A stretch of 64,000 nt of DNA from Pacificimonas flava (GCF_000342165.1 NZ_AMRV01000010.1:34242-98241); one strand, 5' to 3'. Shown: positions 44,315 through 54,969, numbered from the stretch's first letter. The notes: a model not told the origin generated them from the letters alone. A program made the numbers and translations.

Positions 44315-45559
44315 ATGCTGCGACTGTTGTTCTTGATCCTTGGCGTCGTCGGGGCCGCCGCGCTTGGTGCGCGCGCGGCGGAAATGCGCGCGGCGATCGT
44401 GACCGAACAGCCTGCTGGAACTCAGCTCGCCGTCAAAATGGACGGTCCCGTCACGCATGCTTCCCATTTCGCGCTCGACGGTCCCCGCCGCATCGTCATC
44501 GATGTGCCCGGCGCCGCCGCCAGGAACGTGGCCGCCGGGGCAGGGTCTGTGCTGAACATCCGCTCGGGGCAGTTCTCCCCGGACACGGCGCGACTTGTTC
44601 TCGACCTGAAGGAACCGATGCGGATTGAGGCTCTGCGGTTCGAGGGCGGCGAGCTGATCGCCGATCTGGCGCCCGTGTCGCCTTCCGCCTTCTCGAAGGC
44701 CGTGACCCGCGGGCGCGTTCGGACTTCATTCGGAACGGCGGCCGAACTCGCCAGCGCGGCGGAGGTGGCGGTCGGCGTGCCGGAACAGGGCTCTTCGGAC
44801 GGGGAAGCGGGAGTGGTGAGGGCATCGCTGACGCGAAGGCAGCCGGCGATGCGCGCCGATGCCGGCCTGCCGCTTGTGGTGATCGACGCCGGTCATGGCG
44901 GAAAGGACCCAGGCTCGCCGGGCGTCGATGGCCTGCGCGAGAAAGACGTCGTTCTCGATATTGCCCATGCCATCAAGAGAGAGATCGAGGCGTCTGGCCG
45001 CGCAAGGGTGCTGCTGACGCGGGACGACGATACGTTCATACCCCTCAGCGAGCGGCCGGCCATCGCTCGCCGTATGGGAGCGCAACTGTTCATTTCCGTT
45101 CACGCGGACAGTTTTCCAAAAGACCCATCCGTGAGCGGCGCGACAGTCTACACGCTTTCGGAAAATGCGTCGGACAAGGAAGCGGCCCGCTTGGCGCATC
45201 GTGAGAACCGTTCCGATCTGATTGCCGGCGTCGACCTTGCGGGCGAGACCGACGATGTGACCTCCATCCTGATCGACCTGGCCCAGCGGGAGACGATGAA
45301 TTCCTCCGCCGAGTTCGCCGCGCTGATGCAGCGTGAACTCACCGCGACTGGCGTACCGTTCAAAAGCTATTATCATCGGTTCGCGGGCTTCGCCGTGCTG
45401 AAGGCGCCGGACGTGCCGGCCGTTCTTCTGGAGACGGGATACATGTCGAACGACAAGGACGCGCATTATCTCGCCTCCAGGAAAGGACAGCGGGAAATTG
45501 CCGAGGGTGTGCGGCGGGCTGTCGAGGCGCACTTCCTGCGCCGCCTGGCTCGGTACTGA
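44315..45559 (+). CDS. amiC: N-acetylmuramoyl-L-alanine amidase (AmiC type)
   Basis: From the ATG at 44315 the 414-residue product has a signal peptide (MLRLLFLILGVVGAAALGA), an AMIN domain (about 25-130) that binds peptidoglycan or the septum, and a C-terminal amidase_3 domain with VVIDAGHGGKDPGSPG, ISVHADSF and VLLETGYMSN. It cleaves the amide between muramic acid and the peptide in the periplasm during cell separation. Alphaproteobacteria commonly have this gene beside rne and PBP1A, as here, though PBP1A is displaced by about 5 kb. Confidence 0.95.
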   Translation: MLRLLFLILGVVGAAALGARAAEMRAAIVTEQPAGTQLAVKMDGPVTHASHFALDGPRRIVIDVPGAAARNVAAGAGSVLNIRSGQFSPDTARLVLDLKEPMRIEALRFEGGELIADLAPVSPSAFSKAVTRGRVRTSFGTAAELASAAEVAVGVPEQGSSDGEAGVVRASLTRRQPAMRADAGLPLVVIDAGHGGKDPGSPGVDGLREKDVVLDIAHAIKREIEASGRARVLLTRDDDTFIPLSERPAIARRMGAQLFISVHADSFPKDPSVSGATVYTLSENASDKEAARLAHRENRSDLIAGVDLAGETDDVTSILIDLAQRETMNSSAEFAALMQRELTATGVPFKSYYHRFAGFAVLKAPDVPAVLLETGYMSNDKDAHYLASRKGQREIAEGVRRAVEAHFLRRLARY

Positions 45560-45568
45560 GCGGTCAGC

Positions 45569-45853
45569 ATGCGGTTCGCGCCTCTCCCCCTCGTCGTTCT
45601 CGCCGCGGCGCTTCTTTCGGGCTGCATCGCCCGCACGGCGGCAGACATCGTGACCTTCCCGGTCAAGGCCGGTTCGAAGGCCGTCGACCTTGCGACGACC
45701 AGCGAGGAGGAGAAGGACGAAAAGTTCGTTCGGCGGATGCGCCGCGACTGCGAAGCGTGGGAGGAGGCCCATGAGGATGCGCAGAAGGCGCGTCGCCGCG
45801 ACCCTTCCGTCCCGTTGCCCGCACCGCCGAACGCCTACTGCGAGGAGCGCTGA
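45569..45853 (+). CDS. Small lipoprotein, function unknown
   Basis: The 94-residue product has a lipoprotein signal MRFAPLPLVVLAAALLSGC with Cys19 as acylation site, followed by a short hydrophobic stretch and a highly charged helix (SEEEKDEKFVRRMRRDCEAW) and a Pro-rich end. It is nine bases after the amidase stop and probably co-transcribed, so an envelope role is likely. No family recognised. Confidence 0.7.
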   Translation: MRFAPLPLVVLAAALLSGCIARTAADIVTFPVKAGSKAVDLATTSEEEKDEKFVRRMRRDCEAWEEAHEDAQKARRRDPSVPLPAPPNAYCEER

Positions 45854-45961
45854 CGCCGCCTTCACGGTCGCTCCGAACCGCTGCGCCCTCATAAAAAGAC
45901 GTGCCGACAATGCGGTTCCTCCAGACTTAAAGCGGATGCGAAAAGTTCTGGGAGAGTTGCC

Positions 45962-47683
45962 TTGTCCGACGCCATGCCGGCCGTCCCCGCCAGTTTTCCG
46001 CAGCGCTCGCTCGCCGAGGTCGAGGCGATCCTCTGCGCGCCCGGTGCGAAGTTCGAAATGGAAACGGTGCGCATCCGCGGCGTGCAGACGCGGGTCTGGA
46101 AGAATGCGCCTGCGACCTTTGCCGATCTGGTTCGTCACGCGCGAACGCATGGAGAGCGTCCGTTCGTCATCCTGGACGATGAGCGGGTCAGCTATGAGGC
46201 GTGGTTTCGCGCAACGGCGCATCTGGCCGCCGCGATGCTGGACATGGGAATCAGCAAGGGCGACCGGGTCGCGCTGATCATGCGAAACCTGCCGGAATGG
46301 CCGGTCGTCTATTTCGCCGCCGTCAGTATCGGCGCGATTATCGTGCCGCTGAACGCTTGGTGGACGGGGGCGGAACTCGCCTACGGTATCGAGGACAGCG
46401 GCGCATCGCTTCTGGTGGCGGACTGCGAACGGCTCGACCGGCTGCAGGGTCATGAGAAAGCCCTGTCGGGTGTAGAGACGCTCCTGTGTACCCGCGGCAC
46501 CAGCCCGCTTGCCACGGGCGCGCTGTCGGACATAATTGGCGAGCCGCGCGACTGGAGCGCGCTTGCGGACCGGGATCTTCCGACTGTCGAGAGCGAGCCC
46601 GACGACCGCGCCACCATCTTCTACACCAGCGGGACGACGGGCGCGCCAAAGGGTGCGATCGGAACGCAGAGGTCCACGCTGACGAACATCCTGTCGAGCG
46701 GCTATTCGGCCGCGCGAGCCGCCCTGCGGCGGGGCGAGGTGCCGCCGGAGCCGCAGCCGCGAACGATGTTGACCGTCATCCCGCTGTTCCACGTCACTGC
46801 CTGCAACGCGACGTTGATGGGCGCGCTGCAGTCGGGCAGCACGATGGTCTTCATGCCAAAATGGGATGCGCTTGAGGCGATGCGCATCATCGAGCGGGAA
46901 AAGGTGCAGATGACGGGCGGCGTGCCCACCATCGCCTGGCAGTTGCTGGAGCATCCAGACCGCGAGAAGTACGACCTGTCTTCGCTCGAGACGATTGCCT
47001 ATGGCGGCGCGCCGTCGGCACCGGAACTCGTGCAAAAGATTTATCAGGTATTCGGGGCGCTGCCGGGGAATGGCTGGGGCATGACGGAAACGTCTGCGAC
47101 GGTGACCAGCCATTCGGCGGAGGACTATCTGAACCGGCCGACCAGCTGCGGCCCTCCCGTGGCGGCGGCGGACCTGAAGATCATGGACCCGGACGGAGAG
47201 CGGGAACTGCCCGCCGGCGAGATCGGCGAACTCTGGGCGCGCGGACCGATGATCGTCGAGGGCTATTGGAACAAGCCCGATGCGACTGCGGAGACGTTCA
47301 TCGACGGCTGGGTCCGGACGGGCGACCTGGCGCGGCTGGATGCGGAGGGGTTCTGTTACATCGTCGACCGAGCGAAGGACATCGTCATTCGCGGCGGAGA
47401 GAACATCTATTCGCTTGAGGTGGAGGACGCGCTCTACGAGCATCCGGCCGTGACGGACGCGGCCGTCGTCGGCATCCCGCATCGGACCTTGGGAGAGGAA
47501 CCGGCCGCCGTCGTTCATCTCGCCCCCGGCCTGGTGGCGGGGGAGGACGAACTGCGGGCTTGGGTGCGGGAACGATTGGCCGGATTCAAGGTGCCCGTGC
47601 GCATCCTGTTTTCCGAGGCGACCTTGCCACGCAACGCCAATGGCAAGATCCTGAAACGGGATTTGAAAGCGCTCTTCGCCTGA
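45962..47683 (+). CDS. AMP-forming acyl-CoA synthetase
   Basis: A TTG at 45962 with GGAGAG five bases upstream (alternative ATG at 45974) starts a 573-residue adenylate-forming enzyme: P-loop TIFYTSGTTGAPKGA, GNGWGMTETSATVTSH, the WVRTGDLARLDAEGFCYIVDR hinge and catalytic Lys region NANGKILKRDL. It activates a carboxylic acid, probably a fatty acid, to its CoA thioester. Chain length is not readable. It is flanked by transport genes, not by beta-oxidation genes. Confidence 0.93.
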   Translation: MSDAMPAVPASFPQRSLAEVEAILCAPGAKFEMETVRIRGVQTRVWKNAPATFADLVRHARTHGERPFVILDDERVSYEAWFRATAHLAAAMLDMGISKGDRVALIMRNLPEWPVVYFAAVSIGAIIVPLNAWWTGAELAYGIEDSGASLLVADCERLDRLQGHEKALSGVETLLCTRGTSPLATGALSDIIGEPRDWSALADRDLPTVESEPDDRATIFYTSGTTGAPKGAIGTQRSTLTNILSSGYSAARAALRRGEVPPEPQPRTMLTVIPLFHVTACNATLMGALQSGSTMVFMPKWDALEAMRIIEREKVQMTGGVPTIAWQLLEHPDREKYDLSSLETIAYGGAPSAPELVQKIYQVFGALPGNGWGMTETSATVTSHSAEDYLNRPTSCGPPVAAADLKIMDPDGERELPAGEIGELWARGPMIVEGYWNKPDATAETFIDGWVRTGDLARLDAEGFCYIVDRAKDIVIRGGENIYSLEVEDALYEHPAVTDAAVVGIPHRTLGEEPAAVVHLAPGLVAGEDELRAWVRERLAGFKVPVRILFSEATLPRNANGKILKRDLKALFA

Positions 47684-47697
47684 GGGATTGTCGAAGG

Positions 47698-48999
47698 TCA
47701 GCGAAAGCGCGGCTCGCGAACCCTAAGGATCAGCATGGCGAGCGCCGCCATCAGGCAGATCAGAGTGAGGACGAAAACGGGCGGATAGCCCGATAGCGAC
47801 ACGATCACTCCGCCGACTAGGGGACCGACGGTCGCCATGGCTGTCTCGATGGTCGTGGAAAGGGCAAGCCGCATCGGCACATCGTCGCGGCCGCCGAATT
47901 CCAGCACGAGCGTCTGGGCGCTCATCATATAGCCCGACAGCGATGCGCCGAGGCCGGCGAAGGATGCGAAAAACATAAGCGTGCTGTGCGATGCGAGGAG
48001 GAGCGCGATGGACAGCGCCCACGTCGAGATCGCGCAGATGAAGACCAGCCGGAACCCGAAACGGTCGCCCATCGGCCCCCAGATCAGGTTCGAGATCGTA
48101 TCCGCGCCGAGGAAGGCAAGGGAGAGCAGTCCGACCGTCTCCCCCGACAGGCCGAGCGTCTCGCCCGCGTAGAGGATGCAGAAGGGGATCGAAATGCGTC
48201 CGGACATGGCCAGAAGCTGCGCGATCAGGAAGTTGCGATAGTCACGGTCGGCAATAAGGGAGGGGAACTCGCGGAAGCGGTCCCGAAGACTCATGCGCTG
48301 GCGAACGGTGGGCGGTTCCGGTTCCCGCATGAAGCGGGCGATGATCATCAGGCCTATGGACGTGAGCACGAAGCTGAAGGCGAACGTCGTGGCGTAACCG
48401 TTCCCCAGCCAGTCCTCCTCGATGATCGTCCTGCCGGCCCAATAGCTGAGCGCGGCCGCGAGGCCGCCGCCGAAGAGGTTGCGCCATGCCTGCAACCGGC
48501 CGCGCTTGCGGATGGGAATGACCTTTGCGAGCAGGACCTGGAACGCGACACGCTGGGAACCCATGAAGAACCCCAGCAGGAACAGAAAGAAGAATGTGGC
48601 AACGACAAGGCTCGGCCCCTCCAGCAGCCAGCCGACGACGGCGAGGCCCAGCAGCTGAAGTCGCATGAGTCCACCAAGTAGCAGCGACACCGGCAGGATT
48701 CGCTTGCGATGCTCGATCTGCTGGGCGCCAAGCACCGGCGAGAGAACGGCGCCCGCCTGTTGCAGCGACTGGCCGAAACCGACCAGAAACGGCGAGCCCG
48801 TCAAGAGCCCGAGATAGGCCGGAACGAAGGTCGGCGCATAAACCAGCCGAAAGCCTGTCATGCCGAGCATGCCGTGCGTGAAATGGGCGATGTAGTTGCG
48901 CTTCAGATTTTCATCGACGAATCGCGTATAACCCGCCTCCGCATCGGCATCGCCGTACGTGCACACCTTCCGTACAGGCTGCGCGTCTGCCCGCAACAT
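47698..48999 (-). CDS. Major facilitator superfamily transporter
   Basis: The chosen ATG at 48999 gives 433 residues with 12 predicted membrane helices. The MFS inter-helix pattern appears in [14 protein letters not shown] (helix 8-9 region) and in [28 protein letters not shown]. Its substrate is unknown. The frame stays open far upstream on this strand but that part is antisense to the ABC ATPase gene. It is divergent from the ABC-2 exporter genes (66 bp) and convergent with the ligase gene (14 bp). Confidence 0.9.
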   Translation of the reverse strand: MLRADAQPVRKVCTYGDADAEAGYTRFVDENLKRNYIAHFTHGMLGMTGFRLVYAPTFVPAYLGLLTGSPFLVGFGQSLQQAGAVLSPVLGAQQIEHRKRILPVSLLLGGLMRLQLLGLAVVGWLLEGPSLVVATFFFLFLLGFFMGSQRVAFQVLLAKVIPIRKRGRLQAWRNLFGGGLAAALSYWAGRTIIEEDWLGNGYATTFAFSFVLTSIGLMIIARFMREPEPPTVRQRMSLRDRFREFPSLIADRDYRNFLIAQLLAMSGRISIPFCILYAGETLGLSGETVGLLSLAFLGADTISNLIWGPMGDRFGFRLVFICAISTWALSIALLLASHSTLMFFASFAGLGASLSGYMMSAQTLVLEFGGRDDVPMRLALSTTIETAMATVGPLVGGVIVSLSGYPPVFVLTLICLMAALAMLILRVREPRFR

Positions 49000-49065
49000 A
49001 ACGATAATGCCGGTAGCGCGGAAAAATCGTGGACTTGGCAGATGGCTGCCGGGAAAAGGCAGGGC

Positions 49066-49998
49066 ATGGATCCCATCATCGACATTCGCGGTCTGACAAA
49101 GACCTATGCCGGCGGCTTCACGGCGCTGAAGGGCGTCGATCTGAGCGTAAAAAAGGGCGAAATCCTGGCGCTTCTCGGGCCGAACGGCGCCGGCAAGACG
49201 ACCCTGATCGGAATCGTCTGCGGTACGGTGACGCCCTCCGGCGGCACGGTTCTGGTGGACGGCCACGATCACCGCAAGGAATGGCGGGCGGCGCGCTCGC
49301 GCATCGGACTGGTGCCGCAGGAACTCAGCACCGACGCCTTCGAAAGCGTGTGGAGTGCGGTGCGGTTCTCTCGCGGGTTGTTCGGGCGGCCGCGCGACGA
49401 TGCGTTTCTGGAGCAGTTGCTGCGTGATCTGACCCTTTGGGACAAGCGCAAGGCAAAGATTCTGGAATTGTCGGGCGGTATGAAACGCCGCGTGATGATC
49501 GCAAAGGCACTCAGCCATGATCCCGACATCCTGTTCCTGGACGAACCGACCGCCGGCGTCGACGTCGAACTGCGGCGGGACATGTGGGAAATGGTGCACA
49601 AGATGCGCGCCCGCGGTGTCACCATCGTCCTGACCACGCACTATATCGAGGAGGCGGAGGAGATGGCGGACCGTGTGGCCGTCATCCGGTCCGGCGAGAT
49701 CGTCGTGGTCGACGAGACCCGGTCGCTGATGCGGCAACTGGGCCGCAAGACCCTGACCCTGAACCTGACGGAACCACTGTCCGAGGTGCCGCCCGACCTT
49801 GCGGAATGGGCGCCGCGGCTGGCGGATGGCGGGCACGAACTGATCTACGAGTTCGATACGAAGGCCGAACATACCGGTGTGCCCTCGCTCCTGCGGCGAA
49901 TGACCGACATCGGCGTCGGCTTTAAGGACCTGGGCACGCGCCAGAGTTCGCTGGAGGATATTTTCGTGGATCTGGTACACAAGCGGGAGGACGCATGA
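49066..49998 (+). CDS. ABC-2 exporter ATP-binding protein
   Basis: From the ATG at 49066 (AAAAGG upstream; 49042 also possible) the 310-residue protein has Walker [11 protein letters not shown], the ABC signature [17 protein letters not shown], Walker B ILFLDEP, an H-loop TTHYIEE, and a C-terminal extension usual for ABC-2/NodI-type ATPases. It powers the membrane partner encoded next, overlapping by ATGA. Likely substrate is a polysaccharide, lipid or drug-like compound; not determined. Confidence 0.94.
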   Translation: MDPIIDIRGLTKTYAGGFTALKGVDLSVKKGEILALLGPNGAGKTTLIGIVCGTVTPSGGTVLVDGHDHRKEWRAARSRIGLVPQELSTDAFESVWSAVRFSRGLFGRPRDDAFLEQLLRDLTLWDKRKAKILELSGGMKRRVMIAKALSHDPDILFLDEPTAGVDVELRRDMWEMVHKMRARGVTIVLTTHYIEEAEEMADRVAVIRSGEIVVVDETRSLMRQLGRKTLTLNLTEPLSEVPPDLAEWAPRLADGGHELIYEFDTKAEHTGVPSLLRRMTDIGVGFKDLGTRQSSLEDIFVDLVHKREDA

Positions 49999-50759
49999 CC
50001 AACCGGCGGGGAATCTGGGCGATCTACCGGTTCGAGATGGCGCGCTTCGGGCGCACCTTCTGGACCAGTCTCGTCATGCCGGTCATCACCACGTCGCTTT
50101 ATTTCATCGTCTTCGGCTCGGCCATCGGCAGCCGCATGGACGAAGTGTCCGGCGTACCCTACGGCGCATTCATCGTGCCTGGGCTGATGATGCTGTCCAT
50201 GTTCACGGAGAGCATTTCGAACGCATCCTTCGGCATCTACATGCCGAAATGGTCCGGCACGATCTACGAGATGCTGTCCGCGCCGATTTCGCCGCTGGAA
50301 ACCATCACCGCCTATGTCGGCGCGGCTGCGTCCAAGTCGATCATCATCGGCGTGATCATCCTGGCGACGGCCAATCTTTTCGTGGATGTGGAGATCGCGC
50401 ACCCTGTGCTGATGGCGATCTTCCTTGTGGTGATCGCCATAACATTCTGCCTGTTCGGTTTCGTCATCGGCGTCTGGGCGAAAAGCTTCGAGCAGCTGCA
50501 GGTCATTCCGCTGCTGGTGGTCTATCCGCTCACCTTTCTCGGCGGCGCCTTCTACGCCATCGAGATGCTGCCGCCCGTCTGGCGGACGATCACGCTGTTC
50601 AATCCGGTCGTCTATCTGATCAGCGGGTTCCGGTGGACGTTCTTCGGTGTCGGCGACGTGCCCGTTGAGATCAGCATCGGCGCCGTGCTTGGCTTCTTCG
50701 CAGTGCTGCTGGCGATCATTTTCTGGATGTTCCGCACCGGCTACCGCCTGAAGACCTGA
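49995..50759 (+). CDS. ABC-2 exporter membrane subunit (NodJ-like)
   Basis: The 254-residue protein has six helices and the ABC-2 family pattern: [74 protein letters not shown] and [20 protein letters not shown]. It forms the translocation pathway with the preceding ATPase. No periplasmic binding protein is present, as expected for an exporter. Confidence 0.94.
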   Translation: MTNRRGIWAIYRFEMARFGRTFWTSLVMPVITTSLYFIVFGSAIGSRMDEVSGVPYGAFIVPGLMMLSMFTESISNASFGIYMPKWSGTIYEMLSAPISPLETITAYVGAAASKSIIIGVIILATANLFVDVEIAHPVLMAIFLVVIAITFCLFGFVIGVWAKSFEQLQVIPLLVVYPLTFLGGAFYAIEMLPPVWRTITLFNPVVYLISGFRWTFFGVGDVPVEISIGAVLGFFAVLLAIIFWMFRTGYRLKT

Positions 50760-50818
50760 GAGCGGATATCGCCCCTTTATGCTGGCGGGGCGGGGACCGG
50801 GTCGGCTAGACGGCGTAT

Positions 50819-53293
50819 ATGGCCGATATGACCGATTCCGAAGATCGCCGGCGGCGCCTGCCGCGTTGGGCACGCCGCATGCTGATCACGTTCGGCGCCC
50901 TGTTCGCGCTGGGCGTCGCAATCCTGGCGGGCGGCTATTTCTACCTGGCGAGCGATCTGCCCGATACGGCGCAGCTTGCGGAGTATGAGCCGCCGCTGCC
51001 GAGCCACTTGCGCGACGTGAACGGCGAGCCCTTCGCCACCTTCGCGCGGGAACGGCGCATCTATGCCACCTATGACGATCTTCCCGCAGAGTTGATCGCC
51101 GCGTTTATTTCGGCGGAGGACAAGACCTTCTTCGTTCATGGCGGCGTTGACATCACGGGATTCACGAACGCCGTGTTCGATTACGTATCCAAGATGGGAT
51201 CGGGCGAACGGGCGGTCGGCGGTTCGACCATCACGCAGCAGGTCGCGAAGAACCTGCTGCTGGGCGATGAATATTCCGTGACGCGCAAGCTGAAGGAAAT
51301 CATTCTTGCCATGCGGATCGAGCGCACCTTTTCCAAGGAGCGCATTCTCGAGCTTTATCTGAACCAGATTTTCCTGGGGCGGAACGCCTATGGCGTCCAG
51401 GCGGCAAGCTTCGCCTATTTCGACAAGCCGGTCACGGAACTGACGACGCCGGAATCCGCTTTTCTGGCGGTGCTGCCGAAGGCGCCGTCCAATTATAACC
51501 CTTCGACAGAAACCGGTCGCCGGCTTGCCCTGGCGCGCCGCAACTACGTTCTCCGCGAAATGGAGAGGAACGGCTACCTCTCGTCCGCTCAGCGTCAGGC
51601 GGCGGCGAACGCGCCGCTGGACACGATCGACCGGCGGCAGCAACTGACGCAGCGCAGCCTGGGTGCCTATTATACCGAGGCCGTCAGGCGTGACCTGATC
51701 GATCGCTATGGCGAGGAGGGGCCGCACGGCGTCTATACGGGCGGACTTTGGATACGCGGCACGATCGATCCTGCAATGCAGGCTGCGGCGGAAACGGCGC
51801 TGCGCGACGCGCTGGTCCGATACGACCGGGGGCGGGGCTGGCGCGGTGCCACCGACACCATCGAACTGGGGGAGGGCTGGGCCGAGCGCCTGCGCGACCT
51901 GAATTTGCCCGTGGGCTATGACGACTGGGTCGCCGCCGTTGCCCTGTCGAAATCCGGCGGCACCATTACGCTGGGCTTCGAAAACGGCACCGAGGGCACG
52001 ATGAGCCGAGGCGATGCCGATCTCGCCGTGCGCGGCGCCGGCGGCACCGCCTTCTCGGAAATCACGCCCGGCGACGTCTTCCCCGTAAAACTGAACGACA
52101 ACAGCGAAACCACCTACAAGCTGCGCCAGATTCCGGAAGTCGGCGGCGGCATGGTGGTGCAGGAGATTTCGACCGGCCGCGTCTTCGCCATGGTCGGCGG
52201 CTTCGATACGCGCCGGTCGCAGTATAACCGCGCGACACAGGCGAAGCGTCAGCCGGGATCGGCGATCAAGCCCTTCGTTTACGCCGCCGCGCTGGAAAAC
52301 GGGTTCACGCCGGCGTCCATCGTTCTGGATGCGCCGTACTGCGTCTATCAGGGCGCGGGGCTGGGACAGAAGTGTTTCCGCAATTTTTCCGGCCGCTCGG
52401 CCGGCGCGCAGACGATGCGTTGGGGGCTGGAACAGTCGCGTAACTTGATGACGGTGCGCCTGGCCTATCAGACCGGCATGGAGAACGTCGTCGGCCTGAT
52501 CAAGGACATGGGCATCGGCGACTATCAGCCCTATCTGGCCATGAGCCTGGGCGCGGGCGAAACCACCGTTCTCGACCTGGTCAACGCCTACGCCATGATG
52601 GCGAACGGCGGGAAGCGGCAGCGGCCTGTGCTCTACGACCTGATCCAGGACCGGCACGGCAATACCATCTACCGCGCGGATGGCCGCAACTGTCAGGGTT
52701 GCAACGTGCCGCGGTACGAGGGGCAGGCGATGCCGACGCCCGGCGACAATCGCCCGCAGGCCATGGATGCGCGAACCGCCTATCAGGTCATCCACATGCT
52801 GGAGGGGGTGGTGCAGCGCGGTACGGCGACAGCGCTGCGCCGGCTGGAACGGCCGATGTTCGGCAAGACCGGCACGACGAACGGACCGACGAACGTCTGG
52901 TTCGTGGGCGGCACGCAGGATCTGGTCGCCGGTCTCTATCTCGGTTTCGACGAGCCGCAGAATATGGGCTATTACGCGCAGGGCGGTACGCTGGCGGCGC
53001 CGGCGGCGCGCCAGTTCTTTGAGGCGGTGATCCCCGAGGACGTGCCGAAGAAGCCCTTCATCATTCCCGACGGCGTCCGCATGGTTCGCATCGATCGCCG
53101 GTCGGGCAAGAAGGTCTATGGCAGTTGGCCGACGGACGGCTACACCCCCTCCGTGATCTGGGAGGCGTTCAAGCCCGAGAGCGAACCTCGCCGTCAGATT
53201 GCACAGCAACAGAACGATCCGTTCGTGGAGGGGCAGGAACGCGAAGTCCGCTCCGACAGCGACTTCTTGCAGCAACAGGGCGGGATTTACTAA
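50819..53293 (+). CDS. mrcA: Bifunctional penicillin-binding protein 1A
   Basis: The 824-residue class A PBP has an N-terminal helix (about 20-45), a glycosyltransferase domain with SAEDKTFFVHGGVD and GGSTITQQVAKNLLLG, an OB-like insert, and a transpeptidase domain with SxxK PGSAIKPFVYAAALENG and KTG in FGKTGTTNGPTNVWFVG. It polymerises and crosslinks peptidoglycan. Its C-terminal tail is Gln-rich. In many relatives it follows the amiC-type gene directly; here about 5 kb of transport and ligase genes lie between. Confidence 0.96.
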   Translation: MADMTDSEDRRRRLPRWARRMLITFGALFALGVAILAGGYFYLASDLPDTAQLAEYEPPLPSHLRDVNGEPFATFARERRIYATYDDLPAELIAAFISAEDKTFFVHGGVDITGFTNAVFDYVSKMGSGERAVGGSTITQQVAKNLLLGDEYSVTRKLKEIILAMRIERTFSKERILELYLNQIFLGRNAYGVQAASFAYFDKPVTELTTPESAFLAVLPKAPSNYNPSTETGRRLALARRNYVLREMERNGYLSSAQRQAAANAPLDTIDRRQQLTQRSLGAYYTEAVRRDLIDRYGEEGPHGVYTGGLWIRGTIDPAMQAAAETALRDALVRYDRGRGWRGATDTIELGEGWAERLRDLNLPVGYDDWVAAVALSKSGGTITLGFENGTEGTMSRGDADLAVRGAGGTAFSEITPGDVFPVKLNDNSETTYKLRQIPEVGGGMVVQEISTGRVFAMVGGFDTRRSQYNRATQAKRQPGSAIKPFVYAAALENGFTPASIVLDAPYCVYQGAGLGQKCFRNFSGRSAGAQTMRWGLEQSRNLMTVRLAYQTGMENVVGLIKDMGIGDYQPYLAMSLGAGETTVLDLVNAYAMMANGGKRQRPVLYDLIQDRHGNTIYRADGRNCQGCNVPRYEGQAMPTPGDNRPQAMDARTAYQVIHMLEGVVQRGTATALRRLERPMFGKTGTTNGPTNVWFVGGTQDLVAGLYLGFDEPQNMGYYAQGGTLAAPAARQFFEAVIPEDVPKKPFIIPDGVRMVRIDRRSGKKVYGSWPTDGYTPSVIWEAFKPESEPRRQIAQQQNDPFVEGQEREVRSDSDFLQQQGGIY

Positions 53294-53384
53294 CGAGCCC
53301 GCCCGAAAGATTCATTTCCCCTCGGCTCCGCTGCCGCGCCCGTTCGGCGTGCCCGGCGCCGCTTTAATCGAAAGGAGCACGCCC

Positions 53385-54513
53385 ATGCGCGCCGAAGCCC
53401 AGACCTATGTCGACCGTATCGAAGATGCGCTGACTCTTATCCGGAGGTTTCTTTGACTGGGATGTCGCGACCCGGCGCCTAGACGAGCTGAACGCCCGCG
53501 CCGAAGACCCCGGCCTGTGGGACGACCCCGCTGAGGCGCAGAAGCTGATGCAGGAACGCGGCCGGTTGGAAGAGGCCGTCGGAGCGACGCGCGCGATCCG
53601 CAAGGAGCTGGACGATACCGCCGAGATGGTGGAGCTGGCGGAAGCCGAAGGCGACGATGAACTGGTGAACGATGCCGTCAAGGCTCTCGCCGCGCTGGCC
53701 GAGCGTGCAGACCGCGACAAGGTTGCCGCCCTCCTTTCTGGAGAGGCGGACGGCAACGATACCTATGTCGAGATCAACTCCGGCGCCGGTGGCACGGAAT
53801 CGAACGACTGGGCCGGCATGCTGCAGCGCATGTACCAGCGCTGGGCGGAGCGGCGCGGCATGAAGGTCGAGCTTGTCGACTATCATGCGGGCGAGCAGGC
53901 AGGCATCAAGTCGGCGACGCTGATGCTGAAGGGGCAGGGCGCCTACGGCTATGCGAAGGTGGAATCGGGCGTGCACCGGCTGGTGCGCATCAGCCCCTAC
54001 GATTCCGCCGCCCGCCGGCACACGAGCTTCGCCTCCGTCTGGGTTTATCCGGTTGTCGACGACGATATCGATATCGAGGTCAATGAAAGCGACCTGAAGA
54101 TCGACACCTATCGGGCATCGGGCGCCGGCGGACAGCACGTCAACACGACGGACAGCGCCGTTCGCATCACGCACGTCCCCACCGGAATCGTCGTTGCGTG
54201 TCAGAACCAGCGCTCGCAGCACAAGAACCGCGCGCAGGCCATGCAGCAGCTGAAGGCACGGCTTTACGAGGAGGAACTCCGCCGACGGGAGGAGGAAGCG
54301 AACGCGACCAACGCCACGAAAACCGATATCGGTTGGGGACACCAGATCCGCAGTTACGTGCTGCAGCCCTATCAGATGGTGAAGGATCTGCGGACCGGCG
54401 TCACCAAGGGCAATCCGACCGCCGTCCTGGACGGCGATCTCGACGAGTTCATGGCGGCCGCTTTGGCGCAGCGCGTGACCGGAGAGACCGTTGAGGTGGA
54501 GGACGTCGATTAG
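53385..54513 (+). CDS. prfB: Peptide chain release factor 2, expressed by programmed +1 frameshift
   Basis: The ATG at 53385 follows AAAGGAG. The first frame ([20 protein letters not shown]...) stops at TGA 53454-53456 after 23 codons; the +1 frame from GAC 53455 continues to 54513 (total about 375 aa). The site is CTT-TGA-C with CGGAGG shortly upstream, the classic RF2 autoregulatory signal. The product has the GGQ motif in [18 protein letters not shown] and SPYDS in place of the usual SPF. RF2 releases peptides at UGA and UAA. It follows mrcA. Confidence 0.96.
53441..53457 (+). promoter_or_regulatory. RF2 programmed +1 frameshift site
   Basis: CGGAGG, then TTT, CTT, TGA, C: an internal Shine-Dalgarno-like stretch directly before the slippery CTT and the UGA that RF2 itself reads. 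Low RF2 lets the ribosome shift +1 to GAC. Confidence 0.92.
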
Positions 54514-54547
54514 TCCTGCCGTCGATACCGGTGCCGCTGTCATGCCG

Positions 54548-54572
54548 CGCGCGCCACTGGCGTCGGCGCGCG
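54548..54572. other. GC-rich hairpin after prfB
   Basis: CGCGCGCC and GGCGCGCG form a perfect eight-bp stem over nine bases, 34 bp after the prfB stop. No T run follows, so a Rho-independent terminator is not proven. Confidence 0.3.
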
Positions 54573-54594
54573 TGCATCATTACCTTGGATCCCT

Positions 54595-54969
54595 ATGTTC
54601 CTGACTTCGCTTCGCGCACGCCTTGCCAACATCGAACGCACGCAGTGGATCGGCGCCGCAGTCGCGCTTGGCGCGGTTCTGTTCATCGCTTCCCTGTTCG
54701 TGGTAGAAGCGCTGTATGGCTATTGGAAGCCGGAACCGGAGATCGTTTACGTGCAGAGCTGGGACGGCGACCGCTCCTACGAGGATGCCCTTGCGGCGCA
54801 GGAGGAAGAGCGCCGGATCGCGGATGCCGCGGAGACTGCAGCGGATCAACTTGCCGCCGAAGCGGTAGCGGATCTTGGTGCCGAGGATGCCGCCGGCGCG
54901 GCAGAACCCGCCATCCGGCGCGGCACGCTCGGCGCGGCGGCCGCCAGCGAGGACAGCGAAACCGAGTGA
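54595..54969 (+). CDS. Small single-helix membrane protein, function unknown
   Basis: The 124-residue product starts MFLTSLRARLANIERTQWIG, has one membrane helix at about residues 20-42 (AVALGAVLFIASLFVVEALYG), then an acidic, Ala/Glu-rich region with coiled-coil character (YEDALAAQEEERRIADAAE). It stands between prfB and ribD; ribD starts by GTGA overlap at its stop, so it may share the rib transcript. No family recognised. Confidence 0.65.
   Translation: MFLTSLRARLANIERTQWIGAAVALGAVLFIASLFVVEALYGYWKPEPEIVYVQSWDGDRSYEDALAAQEEERRIADAAETAADQLAAEAVADLGAEDAAGAAEPAIRRGTLGAAAASEDSETE

Noticed and set aside
44726..47518. 930-residue minus-strand frame opposite the amidase and acyl-CoA ligase
   Set aside because: Arg/His-rich shadow of two conserved genes.
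50777..53275. 832-residue minus-strand frame opposite PBP1A
   Set aside because: Antisense shadow; the PBP1A frame has all catalytic motifs.
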